A stretch of DNA of 64,000 nucleotides from Frigidibacter sp. RF13 (lineage in GTDB: Bacteria > Pseudomonadota > Alphaproteobacteria > Rhodobacterales > Rhodobacteraceae), in assembly GCF_026626305.1 (NCBI RefSeq), contig NZ_JAPNUE010000001.1, forward strand, positions 868,001 to 932,000, in the 5' to 3' direction. Of this stretch, positions 57,602 to 64,000 are shown in pieces. The translations under genes and the position numbers were made by a program. Below the pieces are notes generated by a model. That model saw only the letters and a program-made list of their open reading frames with translations, searched no databases and was not told where the DNA came from. The number at the start of each line of letters is the position of its first letter. The stretch's first letter is position 1.

Positions 57602-58161
57602 TATCCGACCTCTTTCATGGCATTCTGGAGTGAAGCGAGCTTCGAGCGGATCGAGGTATCGATCATCTTCGAGCCCACCTTGACGATAAGACCGCCGATG
57701 AGGCTTTCATCGACGGAGACATTCAGGTTCACGTCCTTGCCGACCGAAGCCTTGAGGCTGGCGGCGAGTTTCTTCGACTGCGCGGTGGTCAGCGCGGCGG
57801 CGGCAGTGACATCGGCGGTCACCTCACCCTTTTCGTCCGCGATCATCGCCGTCAGCGACGACAGGAGCTGCGGCAGAACGAACAGGCGGCGGTTCGCGGC
57901 CAGAAGGCCCAGCGTCTTCGCCAGAACGTCCGAAAGTTTCATCTTCGCGGCAATGGCCGCAATCGCGGCGCCCTGCTCTTCGCGCGAATAGACCGGCGAG
58001 GAAATCAGCGCCCGGAAATCGGCGCTGTCGTTCAGCGCGGCACCGAGAGCCGCCACATCCGCCTCAAGCGCCTTGACGCCTTTGGCCTCTTTGACGAGAT
58101 CGAAGACAGCCAGCGCATAGCGCCCTGCGATCCCGGAAGCTGTCGAAGCTGTTTCGGACAC
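57601..58161 (-). CDS. atpH: ATP synthase F1 delta subunit
   Basis: A 186-residue subunit that joins F1 to the peripheral stalk. The N-terminal helix bundle ([18 protein letters not shown]) and the C-terminal [30 protein letters not shown] are typical. The start was set at the GTG at 58161 because AAGGG lies 6-7 nt upstream and it gives the family length; the frame is open further upstream without a better start. It is first in the operon. The F0 genes are not in the window. Confidence 0.95.
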   Translation of the reverse strand: MSETASTASGIAGRYALAVFDLVKEAKGVKALEADVAALGAALNDSADFRALISSPVYSREEQGAAIAAIAAKMKLSDVLAKTLGLLAANRRLFVLPQLLSSLTAMIADEKGEVTADVTAAAALTTAQSKKLAASLKASVGKDVNLNVSVDESLIGGLIVKVGSKMIDTSIRSKLASLQNAMKEVG

Positions 58162-58365
58162 GTCCACCCTTCCGATTGTTGCGCCCGGCGGCCTGCGGTC
58201 CGGCCAAGGCATCCCCAGTGCGCGCACCGGTGGCGCGCGCCTCAATTGCGTGCCCCTCTATCAGAGAGCCCCCTGCCCCGCAACCGCCCCGGAGCGAGTT
58301 TTTGATTGCCTGTCATGGCCTTTTTCCGGCCTTTAGCGGTCACAGCGCGGCAAGCGGGACAAGAC

Positions 58366-58381
58366 GGGGGCTCTAGCCCCC
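58366..58381 (-). terminator. Weak hairpin after the methyltransferase gene
   Basis: GGGGGCT (58366-58372) and AGCCCCC (58375-58381) pair over 7 bp, with the very tight two-base loop probably opening further. It stands between the methyltransferase and the atp operon on the minus strand. The following GTCTTGTCC is not a good T-run, so the call is tentative. The atp promoter must lie between here and 58161 or upstream. Confidence 0.35.
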
Positions 58382-58415
58382 TCCGACCGGGCGGCTGGGC
58401 AGAATCACACCGTCA

Positions 58416-59162
58416 TCACACCGGCGCGGGCGTCGGTTTCGGCAGCCCCTCGATCGCCTTCAGCGGCCGCTTAACGACCGCCCGCAGGCCAGGCCGGATC
58501 GGTGCATGGATCTGCTTGGAGACTTCGATCATCAGAACGCCTCCCGCCAGAAGCCGCTGCACCCGGCGACCGGCCCGTTCCCACATCTGCGCGGTCCTGA
58601 GCCAGAAGCGCCGTTCCGACGGCGGGGCGAAAAGCGCGGTCTCGAACCTTTCGGTGGTGAAACCGTTCTGGCGCAACTGCGCGTCGAGCTGGCGCATCGT
58701 ATAGGGTCGCCCGTGTCCGAAGGGCGTCGCATCCGACCGCGCCCAGAGGCCGGAGCGGTTGGTGACAATGAAAAGCGCCCGGCCCCCGGGGCCGAGGACG
58801 CGCCAACATTCCTCCAGAAGCGCCGTCGGCCGGTCCGAGGTTTCCAGCCCGTGCATCACCACCAGCCGGTCGACCATGCCCGTCTCGATAGGCCACTGGA
58901 CCTCCTCGCACAGGACCGAGACATTGGCCATGCCGGCAGGCCAGGGCATCACCCCCTGCGGCCCGGGCATCAGCCCGATCACCCGGCGCGCATTTTCCAG
59001 ATAGGGCCGCAGCAGCGGCACGGCGAAACCGAACCCCACCACGGTCTGCGCCTTGGCGTCGGGCCAGAGCTCGACCACCCGGTCGCGGACCGCTTTCTGG
59101 GCCACCCGGCCAAGCTGGGTCCTGTAGTAGAAATTCCGCAGATCATGCACATCAAGATGCAT
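58416..59162 (-). CDS. Class I SAM-dependent methyltransferase
   Basis: A 248-residue methyltransferase. The SAM-binding loop is [15 protein letters not shown], the acidic region lies near CEEVQWPIE, and the post-core motif [23 protein letters not shown] is typical of the UbiE-like Methyltransf_11 group. The substrate is unknown. It is divergent from gloB with a 78-bp intergenic region. Confidence 0.85.
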   Translation of the reverse strand: MHLDVHDLRNFYYRTQLGRVAQKAVRDRVVELWPDAKAQTVVGFGFAVPLLRPYLENARRVIGLMPGPQGVMPWPAGMANVSVLCEEVQWPIETGMVDRLVVMHGLETSDRPTALLEECWRVLGPGGRALFIVTNRSGLWARSDATPFGHGRPYTMRQLDAQLRQNGFTTERFETALFAPPSERRFWLRTAQMWERAGRRVQRLLAGGVLMIEVSKQIHAPIRPGLRAVVKRPLKAIEGLPKPTPAPV

Positions 59163-59240
59163 TGCGCCGGTCCCGGGCCTCGGTCAGAGTGGTTTCAGTC
59201 AAACGCCGCCCGTACCATACCGTCAAAAGTCGCGAACGCC

Positions 59241-60008
59241 ATGCCTCTCGAAATAGTCACCATTCCCTGCCTTACGGACAATTACGCCTACCTCGCCCAT
59301 GATGCGGCGACGGGGACGACGGCAGTGATCGACGTGCCAGAGGCGACACCCATTCTTAACGCGCTGGCTGCGCGTGGCTGGAAGGCGAGCCATATCCTGA
59401 TCACCCATCACCATGACGATCACATCGCTGGGGTCGAGGCGCTGGCGGCGGCAACCGGCGCACGGGTAATCGGCGCGGCGGCGGACGCCCACCGTTTGCC
59501 GCCCCTCGACGAGGCCGTGAGCGAGGGTGACACCGTGCTTCTGGGCATGGGCATGGGCCATGTGATCGAAGTACCGGGCCATACAGTGGGTCATATCGCT
59601 TTCCACTTCCCCGACAGCGCCGTCGTCTTTACCGCCGACAGCCTGATGTCCTGCGGTTGCGGTCGGCTGTTCGAGGGCACGCCGGACCAGATGTGGGACA
59701 GCCTTTCGAAACTCGCGGCCCTGCCCGAGGGAACACTCGTCTGTTCGGGTCACGAATATACCCAGTCGAACATCCGCTTCGCCCTCTCGGTCGATCCCGA
59801 CAATGCCGCCCTGCTGGACCGCGCCGCGCGGGTTGCGGCGCTGAGGGCACGGGGCGAGGCAACGGTGCCGGTGACGCTGGCCGAGGAAAGGGCGACGAAC
59901 CCTTTCCTCCGCGCGACGGACCAGGCGATGAAGGCTCGCGTCGGCCTTGAGGGCGCGTCGGATACCAGAGTCTTCGCACACCTCCGGGCCCTGAAGGACC
60001 GGTTCTGA
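59241..60008 (+). CDS. gloB: GloB, hydroxyacylglutathione hydrolase (glyoxalase II)
   Basis: A 255-residue metallo-beta-lactamase-fold enzyme that hydrolyses S-D-lactoylglutathione in methylglyoxal detoxification. The metal motif is THHHDDH near residue 54-60, the substrate loop GHTVGHIAFHF, and LFTADSLMSCGCGRLFEGT plus CSGHEYTQSNIRFAL complete the glyoxalase II pattern. The ATG at 59241 is the first in-frame start after the divergent gene; the frame is open further upstream only because of antisense to the methyltransferase. Confidence 0.95.
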   Translation: MPLEIVTIPCLTDNYAYLAHDAATGTTAVIDVPEATPILNALAARGWKASHILITHHHDDHIAGVEALAAATGARVIGAAADAHRLPPLDEAVSEGDTVLLGMGMGHVIEVPGHTVGHIAFHFPDSAVVFTADSLMSCGCGRLFEGTPDQMWDSLSKLAALPEGTLVCSGHEYTQSNIRFALSVDPDNAALLDRAARVAALRARGEATVPVTLAEERATNPFLRATDQAMKARVGLEGASDTRVFAHLRALKDRF

Positions 60009-60214
60009 GGCCTTCCTCGTCACTGCAGGGTTTTGGTGCAGTGCATCTCGTGCAACAGCGCATTGGGAGGAGGCCTGCCAGCCCGCCGACGCGAGCTCAC
60101 GATCGAAAGCGCGAAGTAACGGCAGCACACGGCACCGATTCCTGCGATTGGGACGCTGCATACAATCGCTGCTGGCAAGGCAGAAATATCCGCATGCGCC
60201 CTACTTTGTAGCTG

Positions 60215-60901
60215 TCATGAGAGGCTATCCCGAAACGGCGTCCAGTTCCCCCTAAGCATGGACAGCGACGGATCATCGCGGCTTCGCAACGGTGGACGAA
60301 AGGGTTCGACGAGCTCGAGATCGTTAATGGCGTCGGTAAAACCGCCGAGAGATGCAAAGCCCCATGGTCGCACGCCAACGAAGCCTAAAGGCGATTTCAA
60401 GATTGAGGACAGCGACGCGCCGGCGCGTCGCCCATCTTGGCGGGTCTGCTCTCCAAGGTCTGTAGCGACCGCAAAGATGCACACGGCCGGGAATCTTATT
60501 GCACCACTGTCGGGCGCACGAGCCCATGCGAGGCGATTGGAAACGCAAAGGTACGCGTCGGCAGCCAGCAGGTCGCGTACGCACGCATTCCAGTTCGGAG
60601 CCCATACCTCAGCCGATTGAAAACGCGCTTGGCTGCCAGAAACTAGTCTGCCGTCAGTCTCATGCGTCCACTTTGCGGCGCCTCTTGCATTGTGTCCGAT
60701 GCGTCCGAATGAGATGGCTGGCGAATTTGGAGAGGCTAAATCGTACTGCGTGCAGCGCACCGCACCGTGATCACGGGCTGCGTTGAAGACAGCGGAGGTT
60801 GCTTCGACAATAGAAAGCCAAGTCGAGTGCAGCCATGGTTTTGGGGCATCCAATCCAGCAAAGAAGGCATACACGCAATACTCGCGCTCATGGAAATTCA
60901 A
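60215..60901 (-). CDS. Hypothetical protein of atypical composition
   Basis: A protein of about 228 residues that I do not recognise. The best start is a TTG at 60901: AAGGAGG (60909-60915) lies exactly 7 nt upstream, giving MNFHEREYCVYAFFAGLDAP. An ATG at 60940 is the alternative. The protein is soluble, rich in Trp, Cys and Ser, with several short hydrophobic stretches but no signal peptide. Codon usage is less GC-biased than its neighbours, which suggests horizontal acquisition. It fills the gap between gloB and clpA, where clpS is often found in relatives. No function can be proposed. Confidence 0.5.
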   Translation of the reverse strand: MNFHEREYCVYAFFAGLDAPKPWLHSTWLSIVEATSAVFNAARDHGAVRCTQYDLASPNSPAISFGRIGHNARGAAKWTHETDGRLVSGSQARFQSAEVWAPNWNACVRDLLAADAYLCVSNRLAWARAPDSGAIRFPAVCIFAVATDLGEQTRQDGRRAGASLSSILKSPLGFVGVRPWGFASLGGFTDAINDLELVEPFRPPLRSRDDPSLSMLRGNWTPFRDSLS

Positions 60902-61220
60902 CTCTGAACCTCCTTGCACAGGACCCATCAATAAACTCATAGCGCCTAGCTCAGCCACAGCGCAACCACCCCAAGGTGATCGCGACGAAATCACTCAACC
61001 GATCGAGCAGCGATAGAACGCATTCAGGAGGGGCGCCAAAGTCCGGCGCCTTTGCCAATTGGTCACGAAACGATCACATTTTGGATGTCCGGACCCGGCT
61101 CTAACCAAAATCTGCCACTTTCCCCTTGAAGCCGCCGGAATTCCACCGAACTTTAAAGGTATGAGGCCAAGGTGAGGAGGAGGCAAAGCCCCGACTCGCC
61201 CGGAAGAAAGGAGCACGCAG

Positions 61221-63548
61221 GTGCCGTCATTCTCGAACACTCTCGAACAGGCAATCCATTCGGCGCTGGCGCTTGCCAATGCCCGACGGCACGAGCTCGC
61301 GACGCTCGAACATCTGCTTCTGGCATTGATCGATGAACCGGACGCGGCCAAGGTGATGCGGGCCTGCTCCGTCGATCTTGATGAGCTGCGAAAGACGCTG
61401 CAGGAATTCATCGACGACGATCTCTCGACCCTCGTCACCGATGTCGAGGGGTCCGAGGCGGTGCCGACCGCCGCCTTCCAGCGCGTGATCCAGCGCGCCG
61501 CGATCCATGTGCAGTCCTCGGGCCGCAGCGAAGTGACCGGCGCCAACGTACTCGTCGCGATCTTTGCTGAGCGGGAATCGAACGCCGCCTATTTCCTGCA
61601 GGAACAGGACATGACGCGCTATGATGCGGTGAATTTCATCGCCCATGGCGTGGCCAAGGACCCGTCCTTCGGCGAGACGCGCCCCGTGACCGGCGCGACC
61701 GAGCGCGAGGAAGATCACAAGCCGCGCGAGGCCGAAGGCGGCGAGGCCAAGGAAAGCGCGCTTGGCAAATATTGCGTGGACCTCAACCAGAAATCCCGCA
61801 AGGGCGATGTCGACCCGCTGATCGGCCGCGATGCCGAGGTCGAGCGCTGCATTCAGGTCCTCTGCCGCCGGCGCAAGAACAACCCGCTTCTTGTGGGCGA
61901 TCCGGGCGTGGGCAAGACCGCCATCGCCGAGGGTCTCGCGCTGAAGATCACCCGGGGCGAGACGCCGGAGATCCTGTCAAAATCGACGATCTTCTCGCTC
62001 GACATGGGCGCGCTTCTGGCCGGCACCCGCTATCGCGGCGATTTCGAGGAACGGCTGAAGGCGGTGGTGAAAGAGCTTGAGGATCACCCCGACGCGATCC
62101 TCTTCATCGACGAGATCCATACTGTGATCGGCGCAGGCGCCACCTCGGGCGGGGCGATGGATGCCTCGAACCTGCTGAAACCCGCGCTGCAGGGCGGCAA
62201 GCTGCGCTGCATGGGGTCCACGACCTACAAGGAATTCCGCCAGCATTTCGAGAAGGACCGCGCGCTTTCCCGCCGGTTCCAGAAGATCGACGTGAATGAA
62301 CCGACGGTCGAGGATTCGGTTAAGATCCTCATGGGTCTGAAGCCCTATTTCGAGAAACATCACGAGCTGCACTACACCAAGGATGCGATCAAGTCGGCGG
62401 TGGAACTCAGCGCGCGCTACATCCATGACCGCAAGCTCCCCGACAAGGCGATCGATGTGATCGACGAGGCGGGCGCGGCCCAGCACCTGGTCGCGGAATC
62501 CAAACGCCGCAAGACGATCACCCCGAAAGAAATCGAGGCGGTCGTCGCCAAGATCGCCCGCATCCCCCCGCGCAACGTCTCGAAGGACGACGCCGAGGTG
62601 CTGCGCGATCTGGAAAAGACGCTGAAGCGCGTGGTTTTCGGTCAGGACAAGGCGATCGAGGCCCTGTCGTCGGCGATCAAGCTCGCCCGCGCTGGCCTGC
62701 GCGAACCCGAAAAGCCCATCGGCAACTACCTGTTCGCCGGGCCGACGGGGGTTGGCAAGACCGAAGTCGCGAAGCAGCTGGCGTCAACGCTCGGGGTCGA
62801 GCTTCTGCGCTTTGACATGTCGGAATATATGGAGAAACACGCGGTTTCCCGCCTGATCGGCGCGCCGCCCGGCTATGTGGGCTTCGACCAGGGCGGCATG
62901 TTGACCGACGGCGTCGACCAGCATCCGCATTGCGTGCTGCTTCTCGATGAGATTGAGAAAGCGCACCCGGATGTCTACAACATCCTCTTGCAGGTGATGG
63001 ATCACGGCAAGCTGACCGACCACAACGGGCGGCAGGTCGATTTCCGCAATGTGATCCTTATCATGACCTCGAATGCGGGTGCCGCCGAACAGGCCAAGGC
63101 TGCGATCGGCTTCGGCCGCGACCGCCGCGAGGGCGAGGATCAGGCGGCGATCGAGCGGACGTTTACGCCGGAATTCCGCAACCGTCTGGATGCCGTCATC
63201 TCCTTCTCGGCGCTGCCGCGTGACGTGATCCTGCAGGTGGTCGAGAAATTCGTCCTGCAGCTTGAGGCGCAGCTCATGGACCGCAATGTCCACATCGAGC
63301 TTTCGCCCGAAGCCGCCGCCTGGCTCGGCGAGAAGGGCTATGACGACCGGATGGGCGCCCGCCCGCTCGGCCGGGTGATTCAGGAGCATATCAAGAAGCC
63401 CCTGGCGGAGGAGCTTCTGTTCGGACGCCTCACCAAGGGCGGCGTGGTAAGGGTGATGGTGCGCGACGGCGCCATCGCGCTCGATATCGAGGAGCCTTCG
63501 CGCCCGCGTATCACCGGATCGAAGCCGCCGCTTCTGACGGCGGACTGA
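61221..63548 (+). CDS. clpA: ClpA, ATP-dependent Clp protease ATP-binding subunit
   Basis: A 775-residue AAA+ unfoldase that feeds substrates to ClpP. The N-terminal double Clp repeat (about 1-145; [35 protein letters not shown]), the first AAA module ([23 protein letters not shown]) and the second ([32 protein letters not shown]) are complete, with the C-terminal domain D2. The start is GTG at 61221 behind AAAGGAG. Two hairpins follow the stop. ClpS, its usual adaptor, is not encoded next to it. Confidence 0.95.
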   Translation: MPSFSNTLEQAIHSALALANARRHELATLEHLLLALIDEPDAAKVMRACSVDLDELRKTLQEFIDDDLSTLVTDVEGSEAVPTAAFQRVIQRAAIHVQSSGRSEVTGANVLVAIFAERESNAAYFLQEQDMTRYDAVNFIAHGVAKDPSFGETRPVTGATEREEDHKPREAEGGEAKESALGKYCVDLNQKSRKGDVDPLIGRDAEVERCIQVLCRRRKNNPLLVGDPGVGKTAIAEGLALKITRGETPEILSKSTIFSLDMGALLAGTRYRGDFEERLKAVVKELEDHPDAILFIDEIHTVIGAGATSGGAMDASNLLKPALQGGKLRCMGSTTYKEFRQHFEKDRALSRRFQKIDVNEPTVEDSVKILMGLKPYFEKHHELHYTKDAIKSAVELSARYIHDRKLPDKAIDVIDEAGAAQHLVAESKRRKTITPKEIEAVVAKIARIPPRNVSKDDAEVLRDLEKTLKRVVFGQDKAIEALSSAIKLARAGLREPEKPIGNYLFAGPTGVGKTEVAKQLASTLGVELLRFDMSEYMEKHAVSRLIGAPPGYVGFDQGGMLTDGVDQHPHCVLLLDEIEKAHPDVYNILLQVMDHGKLTDHNGRQVDFRNVILIMTSNAGAAEQAKAAIGFGRDRREGEDQAAIERTFTPEFRNRLDAVISFSALPRDVILQVVEKFVLQLEAQLMDRNVHIELSPEAAAWLGEKGYDDRMGARPLGRVIQEHIKKPLAEELLFGRLTKGGVVRVMVRDGAIALDIEEPSRPRITGSKPPLLTAD

Positions 63549-63555
63549 CGAGCCC

Positions 63556-63617
63556 GGCCCTTGGGGGCCATCGAGGCCCCCAGGGGCCGTGTCGGGGAGC
63601 GCACTGCGCTCCCCTTT
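63556..63617 (+). terminator. Tandem hairpins after clpA
   Basis: A 14-position stem (63556-63569 with 63575-63588, loop ATCGA, one G-T wobble) is followed by a perfect 9-bp stem GGGGAGCGC-act-GCGCTCCCC (63594-63614) and TTT. The second is the more likely terminator; both lie between convergent clpA and the OmpA-like gene. Confidence 0.65.
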
Positions 63618-63674
63618 GCCTGTCCTGAGATTTGGTCTTTGCAGCGCCGACCATTCAGCGGTCTGGGCCACGCC

Positions 63675-64000
63675 CTACCGTTCGGTAAGCTTAAGCTCGA
63701 TGCGCCGGTTCTGTGCCCGCGCCTCGGGCGCATCCCCATCGGCGACCGGTTGATATTCACCGAACCCCGTCGCCGCCAGCCTCTCCGGCGGGAAGCCGAG
63801 ATCGTCCTGCATATAGCGCACGACAGACAGCGCCCGCGCCTGGCTGAGTTCCCAATTGTCGCGAAACTCGCCGAAACCGGAGAGCGGCAGGTTGTCGGTA
63901 TGGCCGTCTACCCGGATGATCCAGCCGACTTCCGGCGGGATCACCGCCGCGACCTCCTGCAGGGTCGCCACAACCCCGGCGATCTGGCTCTTTCCTTCGG
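63675..64000 (-). CDS. OmpA/MotB-type peptidoglycan-binding protein, C-terminal part (N-terminus outside window)
   Basis: The gene enters from the right edge and ends at 63675. About 108 residues are visible, reading EGKSQIAGVVATLQEV at the edge and then the OmpA-like peptidoglycan-binding domain: RVDGHTDNLPLSG, NWELSQARALSVVRYM, LAATGFGEYQPVADG and the arginine pair NRRIELKL. This is the envelope-anchoring domain of OmpA, Pal and MotB-like proteins. The NWELS..ARA form is closest to MotB-like or to the coiled-coil OmpA proteins of Rhodobacteraceae; the missing N-terminus is needed to decide. Confidence 0.85.
   Translation of the reverse strand, partial: EGKSQIAGVVATLQEVAAVIPPEVGWIIRVDGHTDNLPLSGFGEFRDNWELSQARALSVVRYMQDDLGFPPERLAATGFGEYQPVADGDAPEARAQNRRIELKLTER

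Noticed and set aside
60097..60378. A 93-codon minus-strand frame beside the hypothetical gene at 60215
   Set aside because: It overlaps the longer frame in another phase, has no ribosome-binding site and no recognisable domain.
61030..61053. GGCGCC-aaagtcc-GGCGCC hairpin followed by TTT upstream of clpA
   Set aside because: It could be a terminator, but no plus-strand gene ends before it, so it is not listed as a feature.

Overview
The window is GC-rich chromosomal DNA from an alphaproteobacterium, most likely a member of the Rhodobacteraceae. The evidence is a division/cell-wall cluster preceded by an UpsM-type leader, a DUF1127 gene followed by a CcsR ('cuckoo') small-RNA array, an alphaproteobacterial LexA box (GTTC-N7-GTTC), an atpHAGDC operon, and many short-overlap operons (ATGA, TGATG). 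No rRNA, tRNA, CRISPR array, prophage or insertion sequence was recognised.

Layout. 1-2761: the end of purE, purK and a stand-alone amidase. 2762-11700 (minus strand): the dcw operon mraZ-rsmH-ftsL-ftsI-murE-murF-mraY, followed by a metallo-beta-lactamase-fold gene and preceded by an UpsM-like leader with 10-bp-spaced MraZ-box-like repeats. 12082-17120: mrp, a DUF1127 gene with three CcsR-like RNAs, a UvrD/PcrA helicase behind an SOS box, and a small exported protein. 17269-28557: pyruvate carboxylase; a minus-strand branched-chain-type ABC uptake operon ending in a beta-ketoadipyl-CoA-type thiolase; efp with its modifying enzyme epmA. 28644-29921: an MFS transporter.

29925-44504 is an accessory catabolic region organised around an RpiR regulator. 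One arm (minus) holds a dimethylformamidase-like protein, an M81 metallopeptidase and a RidA protein. The other arm (plus) holds an SDR, RpiR, a D-threonine-aldolase-like enzyme and a SnoaL-like protein. Then comes a sugar operon: a Gfo/Idh oxidoreductase broken by an in-frame TAG, two permeases, a binding protein, an ATPase whose Walker A lysine is replaced by asparagine, and a GH20 hexosaminidase. TGTAAA/TTTACA dyads lie at both control regions. Two apparent inactivating point changes in one otherwise intact operon is the most unusual genetic observation here.

44720-49998: a membrane protein with a LytR_C-like tail, a small exported protein, two glycosyltransferase-like proteins and a small hypothetical. 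50046-53197: a FadR-type regulator, a DbpA-like RNA helicase and an H-type lectin-domain protein. 53297-58161: the F1 ATP synthase operon atpHAGDC. 58416-60008: a methyltransferase and gloB. 60215-60901: an unrecognised gene of atypical composition. 61221-64000: clpA (no clpS beside it) and the C-terminal part of an OmpA/MotB-type protein.
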